From Candidatus Gallipaludibacter merdavium (GTDB lineage Bacteria; Bacteroidota; Bacteroidia; Bacteroidales; Paludibacteraceae), in assembly GCA_017694875.1 (NCBI GenBank), contig JADIMG010000045.1, positions 1-64,000 of the forward strand: DNA of 64,000 nucleotides, in the 5' to 3' direction. The notes under the pieces were generated by a model. That model was not told where the DNA came from, made no database searches, and saw only the letters and a program-made list of their open reading frames with translations. Both the position numbers and the translations under genes were made by a program. The stretch's first letter is position 1. Every line of letters begins with the position of its first letter. Positions 56,385 through 64,000 of this stretch are shown piece by piece.

Positions 56385-59300
56385 AAAAGGAATCGAAATT
56401 CATCAAAGGGGTTATACAATATCACAACATAGTCTATCTGATTATGACTATGCTGGTCTTGTATGGAATATTCGGTCTTATAAAAATGAACAAGGACGAA
56501 TTTCCCCAATTTACCATTCGTCAGGGTGTCGTCGTTGGGGTTTATCCGGGTGCCACCAGTGAGGAGGTGGAACAACAACTGACCAAACCACTTGAAAATT
56601 ATCTATTTACTTATTCTGAAATTGACAAACAAAAAACCTACTCCTATTCGGAAGACGGAATGGTATATGTATTTGTCGAACTGGATAAAAGTATTGTCGA
56701 TAAAAATGGTGTATGGAACCGCATACGGCATGGCTTGAAGGACTTTAAAATGCAGCTTCCTTCAGGCGTGTTGGCCGTTGTTGTCATAGATGATTTTGGC
56801 AATACTTCTTCTGTATTGCTTACCATTGAAAGCAAGGACAAGAGCATGCGAGAGATGGAAACCTATGCCAACACCATATGTGACAAGCTGCGCACCATTC
56901 CCTCCATGGGAAAACTTAGTTTACTCGGTAATCAAAAAGAAGAAATCAGTGTTATCATTGACAGGGAAAAATTGGCCAGCTATGCTATCAGCTCCCAGAT
57001 GTTAATGGCTTATTTGCAGACTCAGGGATTCACATTGCCTACTGGCCAGATAAGTTCCAATGACGCCAAGTTTCCAATCCATGTTACCGCTCCCTACTCT
57101 TCTGAGAAAGAGATTGCAGAACAGATTATCTATTCCGACGCCTCCGGCAATGTTGTCCGCTTGCGTGACATAGCACGCATTGAAAGGCGTTATGTTGAAC
57201 CGTCTTCCTATATAGAAAAAGACGGTACATCAGCCATTCTTGTATCCATGGAAATGAGGCCAGGCAACAACATTGTAGAGTTTGGCGCAGAAGTGGACCA
57301 ATTGTTGGATGAATTTGAAAAAGAACTGCCTGCCAGTGTAACCATGACCAAGATTACCAACCAGCCGAAGGTTGTGGGAGATTCCGTATGGTCCTTCCTT
57401 CGCGACCTTGTCACCTCCATCATTGTGGTCATGCTGGTCATGTTGATGCTTTTCCCTATGCGTTCCGCTTTGGTGGCAAGCTCCGGTATACCTATCTGTA
57501 CAGCCATATCGCTGGCCATCATGTATACATTCAACATTGAGCTGAACACGGTAACCCTTGCCGCCTTGATTGTGGTACTGGGTATGATGGTGGATAATTC
57601 CATTGTAATGATTGACGGCTACATTGAGCGTATCAATAAAGGAATGACCCGCCGTAAGGCAGCTATCTTAAGTGCCCAGGAGTTGTTTTCGCCTCTGTTT
57701 GTTGCCACGGTAGGTATTTGTGGCATGTTCTTTCCCGTAAAATATATCTTAACTGGCCCAATGGCAGATTTTGTGAAACTCTTCCCGTGGATGATTACCA
57801 TTTCGCTGATGATTTCACTGATTTATGCCATTGTTGTCGTTCCCCATTTGGAGTCTACATTCATCGTAAGGTCTGTACCCGGCAAAAAGACATCCATCAT
57901 AGAAAGAGCCCAAAACTGGTTCTTCAATGTCTTGCAGGGAGGATATGAACGTCTCTTGCAATTTTGCTTTAAACATCCACATATAACTATCTGTACAGCA
58001 TTTGTTTCCATTGCTCTCAGTGTTCTGATGTTTTTCAGCATGAACATACAAATGATGCCAAAGGCAGAGCGTGATTGCTTCGCTGTAGAAATCACTTTGC
58101 CCATGGGTACTTCCTTGCATGAAACCAGTTTAATCTGTGACAGTTTGGCAAGCTTGATTTCAAACGATGAACGCATTACCTCCATTACCAGTTTTGTAGG
58201 TTCAAGTTCACCCCGTTTTCACGCTACCTATGCCCCCAACATGCCGGGTAGCCACTATGCACAATTTATAGTAAACACGGTTTCCGTTCGTGCAACAGAA
58301 GAAATTATCAAGGATTATTCGGCCCGTTATGCCAACCATTTCCCCAATGCCTACGTCCGTTTCAAACAATTGGACTATCAAGCTGTTGGAAATCCCATTG
58401 AAGTACGGTTTATTGGAGAAGACTTAAATTTAGTGCGTCAACAAGCTGACAAATTGTCCGCATACATGCGTACTATAGACGACCTGACATGGGTACATAC
58501 TGATTGTGACGGAATGATTCCCTGTGTTGAAGTCATTTTAAAACAGGACGAAGCGACCCGACTGGGTGTAAGTAAAATGAATCTTTCACTCCAACTGGCT
58601 TCGGCCATGAATGGTATCAGTATCAGTACATTGTGGGAAAAAGACTATTCTATTCCCGTCAAGCTCTACAGCAATCTGGACGAACAACCCAATTGCGAGG
58701 ACATGGGCAATCTGCTTATTCCAACAGCTCTACCCAATGTTTGGGTACCCTTGCGTCAGGTGGCAGACCTTCGACCCTCATGGGAACCTGCACGTATTGT
58801 CCATAGGAACGGCATGCGTTGTATCACCGTGGGCAGCGACTTGAAATACGGCAAGAGCCAAGTACCCAGTATGAAAAAGGTACAAAAATACCTGGACAAT
58901 GAAATCATCCCTAATTTGCCGGAAGGTGTTCAAGTACAAGTAGGTGGTTTGACCGAAGTCAACAATGCCTTGATACCGGAACTGGTAGGTGGCGTATTAG
59001 GCGCATTGATTGTTGTTTTCCTATTCCTGCTCTACGACTTCAAAAAAATCGGTATCGCCGTCTTGTCCTTGTCTGCTTGCCTCCTATGTCTGTTTGGGGC
59101 TTTCTTCGGCTTGTGGATATTCAAATTGGACTTTGGTATGACAAGCGTACTGGGCATTGTAAGCCTTATTGGCATTATTGTGCGTAATGGCATTATCATG
59201 TTTGAATACGCCGAAGAACTTCGGGTTCAGAACCAGTGGAGCGCATTCGACGCCGCTTTTGAAGCCGGGAAAAGACGTATGCGCCCTATTTTCCTTACCT

Positions 59301-59473
59301 CTGCCACAACCGCATTGGGTGTTGTTCCCATGATTATCAGCCGTAGCACCTTGTGGCAACCAATGGGTATTGTCATCTGTTTCGGTACCATATTTTCCAT
59401 CGTACTGATTGTAACCGTTTTGCCTGTTGCCTACTGGCAAATATATAAACACAAATCGCCTAAGGTAATCTAA
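56381..59473 (+). CDS. RND family efflux transporter permease
   Basis: A 1030-residue inner-membrane pump with 12 membrane helices and two large periplasmic loops. The family pattern includes GVYPGATSEEVEQQLTKPLE early on. The proton-relay helix reads GMMVDNSIVMID: Asp405 is kept, while the second aspartate of AcrB is Asn406. This makes it unlike the HAE1 drug pumps and closer to Bacteroidetes and metal-type RNDs. The substrate is unknown. Its start overlaps the adaptor stop by 4 nt; a TolC-type gene follows in 15 nt, giving a complete tripartite system. Confidence 0.93.
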   Translation: MKKESKFIKGVIQYHNIVYLIMTMLVLYGIFGLIKMNKDEFPQFTIRQGVVVGVYPGATSEEVEQQLTKPLENYLFTYSEIDKQKTYSYSEDGMVYVFVELDKSIVDKNGVWNRIRHGLKDFKMQLPSGVLAVVVIDDFGNTSSVLLTIESKDKSMREMETYANTICDKLRTIPSMGKLSLLGNQKEEISVIIDREKLASYAISSQMLMAYLQTQGFTLPTGQISSNDAKFPIHVTAPYSSEKEIAEQIIYSDASGNVVRLRDIARIERRYVEPSSYIEKDGTSAILVSMEMRPGNNIVEFGAEVDQLLDEFEKELPASVTMTKITNQPKVVGDSVWSFLRDLVTSIIVVMLVMLMLFPMRSALVASSGIPICTAISLAIMYTFNIELNTVTLAALIVVLGMMVDNSIVMIDGYIERINKGMTRRKAAILSAQELFSPLFVATVGICGMFFPVKYILTGPMADFVKLFPWMITISLMISLIYAIVVVPHLESTFIVRSVPGKKTSIIERAQNWFFNVLQGGYERLLQFCFKHPHITICTAFVSIALSVLMFFSMNIQMMPKAERDCFAVEITLPMGTSLHETSLICDSLASLISNDERITSITSFVGSSSPRFHATYAPNMPGSHYAQFIVNTVSVRATEEIIKDYSARYANHFPNAYVRFKQLDYQAVGNPIEVRFIGEDLNLVRQQADKLSAYMRTIDDLTWVHTDCDGMIPCVEVILKQDEATRLGVSKMNLSLQLASAMNGISISTLWEKDYSIPVKLYSNLDEQPNCEDMGNLLIPTALPNVWVPLRQVADLRPSWEPARIVHRNGMRCITVGSDLKYGKSQVPSMKKVQKYLDNEIIPNLPEGVQVQVGGLTEVNNALIPELVGGVLGALIVVFLFLLYDFKKIGIAVLSLSACLLCLFGAFFGLWIFKLDFGMTSVLGIVSLIGIIVRNGIIMFEYAEELRVQNQWSAFDAAFEAGKRRMRPIFLTSATTALGVVPMIISRSTLWQPMGIVICFGTIFSIVLIVTVLPVAYWQIYKHKSPKVI

Positions 59474-59488
59474 CGGGAGGAATGAATT

Positions 59489-60868
59489 ATGACTAAAAAA
59501 TATAAACTGTTATGTGTTATGGCTTTCATCGGCTGCCTGCTGGTGAGTGCCGAAAATCAGGAACCGCTCACATTGGATTCGTGTCTGGTGCGTGCTTTGC
59601 GCAACAATGTGGAAGTACGCAATGCTTCACTGGAAGTAGAAGCGGCACAACAATTGAAAAAATCATTGGTTTCCAAATACTTTCCTAATGTGAGTGCCAT
59701 AGGTTTCAGCTACCACGCTGTCAATCCGATTGTAGAGATGGGCATTGATGACATAGGAAACGCCCACATTCGCAACATTCTGGAAAATTTGTATGCACAA
59801 TATGGTGCCTTTTTAGGCATTGACAAAAACATCTCATTGATGCAACATGGAACCATTTTGGGGGTCAGTGCTATCCAACCCGTCTATGCAGGCGGACGTA
59901 TAGTTCATGGCAACCAACTGGCCAAAATAGGTGTAGAAGCCGCCGAGCTGCAACAGGAGCTGAAAAAACAGGAAGTGTTGTTGCAGACAGAGGAAAGCTA
60001 TTGGCAAATCATATCCCTCAAGAGCAAACAGACAACAGTGGCCGAAGCCGAAGCCTTGCTGGAAAGCCTCTATCATGATGTAAAAGGAGCCTATGACGCC
60101 GGTCTGGTGAAAAAAAGCGATTTGCTCATGGTATCAATGAAACAGAATGAAATGCGTTCTAACCGGATAAAAGTGGAAAACGGCATTCGTCTAGCCACCA
60201 TGGCATTGTGCCAATCCATAGGCATGGAATATAATGACAGTCTTGAAATTGTCGGTTCACTCGACTCCCTACCCGCCCCTGATGAATTGTGGATTAACCC
60301 GGACGAGGCTGTAGCCCAACGCAATGAAAGCAATCTGTTAGACTTGTCGGTCAAAGCCGAAAAGCTGCAAGGCAAACTGGAAATGGGCAAAGCTCTTCCG
60401 CAAGTAGCCATTGGTGCGGGTTATGCCTATACCGATATGCCTTTCGACCGTTTTGCCCATAACGGAGCTGTATTTGCAACTGTTCAAATACCACTTACGG
60501 CATGGTGGGAAACATCCCATACCATCAAGCAACACAAAGCCAAACAATACATAGCCGAAAACAACCGCGATGATTTGAAAGCCAAAATGGAACTCCAGAC
60601 ACGTTTGGCCTGGAATGAGCTGACGGAAGCCTATACACAACTGGAAGTGGCCGATGAGAGCATCGCACAAGCCCAGGAGAATCTGAACTATTGCCAAAAC
60701 CACTACAATGCGGGATTAATCAGCATGTCAGAGCTCCTACAAGCACAAACCGCATTAAAACAAGTGATGGACCAAAAAACCGACTACGCCATTACCTATC
60801 AAATAAAACTGACACACTATAAACAACTTACAGGTCAAAGCAAAGCTTCAGAAACTGAACAACAATGA
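59489..60868 (+). CDS. TolC-type outer membrane efflux channel
   Basis: A 459-residue protein with a signal peptide (MTKKYKLLCVMAFIGCLLVSA) and the duplicated OEP architecture: LTLDSCLVRALRNNVEVRNASLEVEAA opens the first half, and coiled-coil helices with barrel strands alternate through the protein. An unusually strong Shine-Dalgarno GGGAGG at 59475-59480 sits 8 nt before the ATG. The stop overlaps the S66 peptidase start by ATGA. Confidence 0.92.
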   Translation: MTKKYKLLCVMAFIGCLLVSAENQEPLTLDSCLVRALRNNVEVRNASLEVEAAQQLKKSLVSKYFPNVSAIGFSYHAVNPIVEMGIDDIGNAHIRNILENLYAQYGAFLGIDKNISLMQHGTILGVSAIQPVYAGGRIVHGNQLAKIGVEAAELQQELKKQEVLLQTEESYWQIISLKSKQTTVAEAEALLESLYHDVKGAYDAGLVKKSDLLMVSMKQNEMRSNRIKVENGIRLATMALCQSIGMEYNDSLEIVGSLDSLPAPDELWINPDEAVAQRNESNLLDLSVKAEKLQGKLEMGKALPQVAIGAGYAYTDMPFDRFAHNGAVFATVQIPLTAWWETSHTIKQHKAKQYIAENNRDDLKAKMELQTRLAWNELTEAYTQLEVADESIAQAQENLNYCQNHYNAGLISMSELLQAQTALKQVMDQKTDYAITYQIKLTHYKQLTGQSKASETEQQ

Positions 60869-61746
60869 GAATTCACATTATTTCGCCATCAGGGGCCATC
60901 GACCCTACCTATATTCACAAAGCCGCTGCCCGATTGAGCCATCACGGACATCAGGTAAGCATTGCCCCTCATGCCTGCGGCCAATACGGACGTTTTTCAG
61001 GAACGCCTGAAGAACGGATTGCCGACCTCCAGCAAGCTATTGACTCACCCAACATAGATGCTATCTTGTGTAGCCGTGGCGGATATGGTTTGGTGCAAAT
61101 CATTGACAAAATCAACTTCTCTTCTTTGAAAATGCATCCGAAACTGTTCATTGGTTTCAGTGACATAACAGTGCTTCATAATGCCTTAGGACATTTCTCC
61201 ATTCCATCTGTTCACGGCATCATGTGTAAGCACATTACAGAATTGGCAGAAGAAGCTGCTCCTCTACGTATTATGTTGTCTATCCTAAATGACGAACAAG
61301 CAAATAAATATTATATAAAACCCCATTCGCTAAACAGAAACGGACTCTGTTCTGGCATAGTAAGAGGTGGAAACCTTTCTGTGCTTTATGGACTGCGCCA
61401 CACCCCATTTGACTTGCCCGACACGGACGACACCATTCTGTTCATAGAAGATATAGCCGAACGTCCTTACCATATTGACCGCATGATGAACAACTTGCGG
61501 TTAAGCGGAACACTTGCCAGACTGAAAGGACTTATCGTAGGTCAATTTTCCGATTGTCCTGACGACCCCCTCATGATGAAAGACATTGCACATATCATTC
61601 ACGACCATGTGGACAAATACAATTATCCAGTATGTTTTGACTTCCCAGCCGGACATGTGGAATACAATTTGCCAATATGGCTCAACAGAAAAGCCTCCAT
61701 GAGAGTTGACCATGAAGGTTGCTGCTTGCACTATGATGAAATATAA
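60865..61746 (+). CDS. LD-carboxypeptidase (peptidase S66)
   Basis: A 293-residue enzyme that removes the terminal D-Ala from murein tetrapeptides during cell wall recycling. Motifs: CSRGGYG, the nucleophile in IGFSDITVLHNAL, HGIMC, the catalytic Glu region LFIEDIAERPYHIDRMM and the His near the end in AGHVEYNLP. No signal peptide, so it is cytoplasmic as in LdcA. It overlaps the TolC-type gene by 4 nt, and its 3' end overlaps the start of the phosphoethanolamine transferase gene. Confidence 0.9.
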   Translation: MRIHIISPSGAIDPTYIHKAAARLSHHGHQVSIAPHACGQYGRFSGTPEERIADLQQAIDSPNIDAILCSRGGYGLVQIIDKINFSSLKMHPKLFIGFSDITVLHNALGHFSIPSVHGIMCKHITELAEEAAPLRIMLSILNDEQANKYYIKPHSLNRNGLCSGIVRGGNLSVLYGLRHTPFDLPDTDDTILFIEDIAERPYHIDRMMNNLRLSGTLARLKGLIVGQFSDCPDDPLMMKDIAHIIHDHVDKYNYPVCFDFPAGHVEYNLPIWLNRKASMRVDHEGCCLHYDEI

Positions 61747-63472
61747 GAAAGTCAAATTTTTACCGGAATGCCTGGCATGCCTGCTACTGCTGCTTCCCAA
61801 TCTGGTCGCTTTGTTTTTAGCCGAAGATTTGGGAGGTATCCTGCCACGCATATACTATGCGTTTATAAGTGTGTGCTGTTTCCTTGTGCCGGCTTTGCTG
61901 TTAAAGGCACGTACTTTCTTTTTGGTGCAAAGTCCTTTATTGCTGTTAGGTTGCATAGAGTTGGCACATCTAATCATTAACAAGACCACAACGTCATTGC
62001 TGTTTGTATATACCTGCATGATAGCAGAAAAAGGTGAATTCCTCGAATTGTTATCTACCGGTTGGCTATTGGCCCTATTGATTTTATGTGTATGGGGACT
62101 GTATATCTACATCATCATCCGCTATGTCGACAACCGTTACCTATGGACTACCAAAACCCGCTCCTATATCGGTATTTTCATCGGTATAAGTTTTTTGTTG
62201 ATTGATTTGACCTACGTTGATCTGCCCGACAAAAGCAAATGGCGTATCTTCCCCATTCACAACGAAACAATCGGCAATGAACTTCTCAGCTATACGGAAA
62301 AAGTATTTCCACTCAATCTTTTTCTATCTACGGGACGCATCATACATTTACGCAAAGACATAAAACAGGAAGAGACTCACGTAAACGACTTTTCTTTTGG
62401 GGCCACTTATAATTCTTCCGAAAAAGAAACCACGGTTGTATTGATAATTGGCGAAACGGCACGTTACAGCAATTTTGGAATTAATGGTTACACACGTCCC
62501 ACTACCCCCCATTTGAGTCAACGTTCCCATCTGATATCCTTTGACAGCGTTTACAGCATTGCCAATCTTACCACCGTATCAGTGCCATTCATGCTATCGC
62601 GTGCCACTCCCATGCATCCGGAGATATATACCCACGAAAAATCCATTGTAGATGCTTTTTCTGAAGCAGGTTATTATACAGCATGGATAGCCAACCAAAG
62701 TTTTGGTAATCCTTTTCTGATGCGCATAAGTGAGAATTGTGATTACCAGCATTATATCCCTACTGATGTAAAGAACCACGACAACCTCGACATACGTTTA
62801 TTGGATTATGCACAGAACATCATGGAAAACGACAGTAAGCAAAAACTGATTGTGTTACATTCACTCGGCTGCCATTTCAAGTATAATCTGCGTTATCCTG
62901 ACTCTTTCCGCTATTACCAACCTGATTTATCGAGCGAAACACCTTTGAAAGACATTCTAAATCCAGATGACAACCCGGACATCCACTTAAAGGAACTATT
63001 GGAAAAAACGGACTTGCTGGAAGGTATGCGCGAACTGCTGGTCAATTCCTATGACAATGCCATCTGTTATACCGACTATTTCATTGACAGCACCATCAGC
63101 ATGCTCGATGCACAAAACAAACCTGCTGTATTGATTTATATCGGTGACCACGGCGAAAATCTGCTGGACGACGAGCGCCACCTGTTTCTTCATGCCACCT
63201 ATCAAGGCAGCGTATATGAATATCACGTGCCATTGTTCGTATGGACCTCAGACGAATACAGAACCCTACACCCTAATGTAGAAAACAACCTGCAAGCCAA
63301 TAAGTCAAAAAGCATTACATCCATGGTTCTGTTCCATTCATTAATGGAAGCCGGCCATATTTCCTACCCCCAATGGGATGCATCCTTGAGTATCTTCAAT
63401 CCACAACTACGGTCTGATTCGGTGCTGTATGGTTTAGATGCCAATTTGAAGCTGAAACAATTGCCGAAATGA
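61736..63472 (+). CDS. Phosphoethanolamine transferase, EptA/MCR-like sulfatase-fold enzyme
   Basis: A 578-residue membrane enzyme; ATGs at 61733 and 61736 both fit, and either overlaps the S66 gene. Five membrane helices occupy the first 180 residues. The catalytic domain has VLIIGETARYSNFGINGYTRP (metal-binding Glu), ANLTTVSVPFMLSR, where Thr279 aligns by eye with the nucleophile Thr285 of MCR-1, and YIGDHGENLLDDERH. It likely adds phosphoethanolamine to lipid A and so changes sensitivity to cationic peptides. It is the last gene of the efflux operon. Confidence 0.88.
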   Translation: MKYKKVKFLPECLACLLLLLPNLVALFLAEDLGGILPRIYYAFISVCCFLVPALLLKARTFFLVQSPLLLLGCIELAHLIINKTTTSLLFVYTCMIAEKGEFLELLSTGWLLALLILCVWGLYIYIIIRYVDNRYLWTTKTRSYIGIFIGISFLLIDLTYVDLPDKSKWRIFPIHNETIGNELLSYTEKVFPLNLFLSTGRIIHLRKDIKQEETHVNDFSFGATYNSSEKETTVVLIIGETARYSNFGINGYTRPTTPHLSQRSHLISFDSVYSIANLTTVSVPFMLSRATPMHPEIYTHEKSIVDAFSEAGYYTAWIANQSFGNPFLMRISENCDYQHYIPTDVKNHDNLDIRLLDYAQNIMENDSKQKLIVLHSLGCHFKYNLRYPDSFRYYQPDLSSETPLKDILNPDDNPDIHLKELLEKTDLLEGMRELLVNSYDNAICYTDYFIDSTISMLDAQNKPAVLIYIGDHGENLLDDERHLFLHATYQGSVYEYHVPLFVWTSDEYRTLHPNVENNLQANKSKSITSMVLFHSLMEAGHISYPQWDASLSIFNPQLRSDSVLYGLDANLKLKQLPK

Positions 63473-63508
63473 GGGAAGAAAGATATTTCAAAAAACAGTA
63501 TCTTGCCT

Positions 63509-64000
63509 CTAATATCCTACCAAACGTAATTTTCTCCATTTCGGAGCTTTCTTATAAAGCGGTAATGCAGTCAGGGGGACACGGAATACAGCCTCGGGAT
63601 GAATATCAGAAAACGCTTCAGCATCCAATTTAGGCGGGTTCAACGATTTGAGGGTAATTATACACAATGACTCACAATCAGCAAAAGCACTGTAACCAAT
63701 GGATTTCAGGCATTCAGGCAAGGTAACTTCTTTCAGTGATTCACAATTAAAGAAGACATAATCTTCTATTTTTTCAATACGAGATGGAATATGAATATAA
63801 GTAAGGTTACTACATCCGGTAAAAGCCCATTCATCTATCTGCTCAATCGTTTCTGGTATATAAAAGGCACGGAAAGCTTTGCATGAATCAAAAGCCATTG
63901 CCGGTATCTTGCGAATTCCAGCGGGCAGTTCTACAGAACTAAGCTGTGCGCAACCAGAAAACACCCGTTCACCCAAATGACGCAAGCCTGCAGGAAGATG
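63509..64000 (-). CDS. BspA-like leucine-rich repeat protein (partial, 5' end beyond window)
   Basis: The C-terminal 163 or more codons of a LRR_5 protein; the frame remains open to the window edge, so the true start is outside. Repeats such as LPAGLRHLGERVFSGCAQLSSVELP and IPSRIEKIEDYVFFNCESLKEVTLP continue the pattern. The end (KKAPKWRKLRLVGY) lacks the T9SS type A signal of the gene at 47481, so anchoring may differ. Its 3' end lies about 36 nt from the converging phosphoethanolamine transferase gene. Confidence 0.85.
   Translation of the reverse strand, partial: HLPAGLRHLGERVFSGCAQLSSVELPAGIRKIPAMAFDSCKAFRAFYIPETIEQIDEWAFTGCSNLTYIHIPSRIEKIEDYVFFNCESLKEVTLPECLKSIGYSAFADCESLCIITLKSLNPPKLDAEAFSDIHPEAVFRVPLTALPLYKKAPKWRKLRLVGY

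Overview
The window is a chromosome segment of a member of the Bacteroidetes, most likely order Bacteroidales. The reasons are: promoters of the TTTG-N20-TAnnTTTG type in front of many genes; few Shine-Dalgarno sequences; both classes of type IX secretion (T9SS) C-terminal sorting domains (type B at 1.1 kb, type A at 15.8 and 47.5 kb); a TamL-type lipoprotein BamA homologue; BspA-like leucine-rich repeat proteins; and families largely restricted to the phylum (DUF4293, stand-alone HsdR_N protein). The species cannot be named from the sequence. Functions are assigned from recognisable motifs, without database searches.

Layout. 0-10 kb: a CBM9-like protein, a T9SS type B cargo protein, then a plus-strand run (small winged-helix protein, catalytically dead LytM protein, dxr, rseP, purB, hexapeptide acetyltransferase, DUF4293) closed by a strong terminator, and a Fic protein with its own promoter. 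10-18 kb: a minus-strand envelope cluster (frameshifted small gene, degenerate TraB/GumN protein, large TPR protein, PBP1A, secreted endonuclease I). 18-30 kb: yebC, a DUF2089 zinc-ribbon/HTH plus YIP1 pair, fabI, marC, an outer-membrane protein, coaE, an MsbA-like ABC exporter, an SpoU methyltransferase (minus), tamL, rnhB. 30-39.6 kb: mainly minus strand (flavodoxin lipoprotein, nucleotidyltransferase, GNAT enzyme, tRNA-Ser(CGA), kdsB, bifunctional nnr, an XRE regulator with a built-in operator, an AT-rich gene-poor stretch, an esterase, a DEAD-box helicase).

39.7-41.9 kb is the one clear accessory island: a decayed Mu-like prophage remnant. It holds the 3' part of a gpF-type minor head gene joined to a CdiA-tRNase-like toxin domain, a small gene broken by an in-frame stop, a small phage-like ORF, and two short promoter-to-terminator units on the minus strand that look like small RNA genes.

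42-53 kb: housekeeping genes (gcvP, holA, amn, orphan HsdR_N protein, BspA-like protein, rlmB, gpmI, smpB, YIP1 protein). 53-63.5 kb: an HdeD-like protein, then an envelope-defence operon on the plus strand: TetR regulator, small lipoprotein, RND adaptor, RND pump, TolC-type channel, LD-carboxypeptidase and a phosphoethanolamine transferase, mostly with overlapping or near-touching genes. The window ends inside another BspA-like gene.

The best candidates for something new are the phage head-toxin remnant with its minus-strand RNA units, the promoter-embedded operators of the XRE and DUF2089 regulators, the duplicated promoter cassette at 2.4 kb, and the coupling of RND efflux with peptidoglycan and lipid A modification genes.
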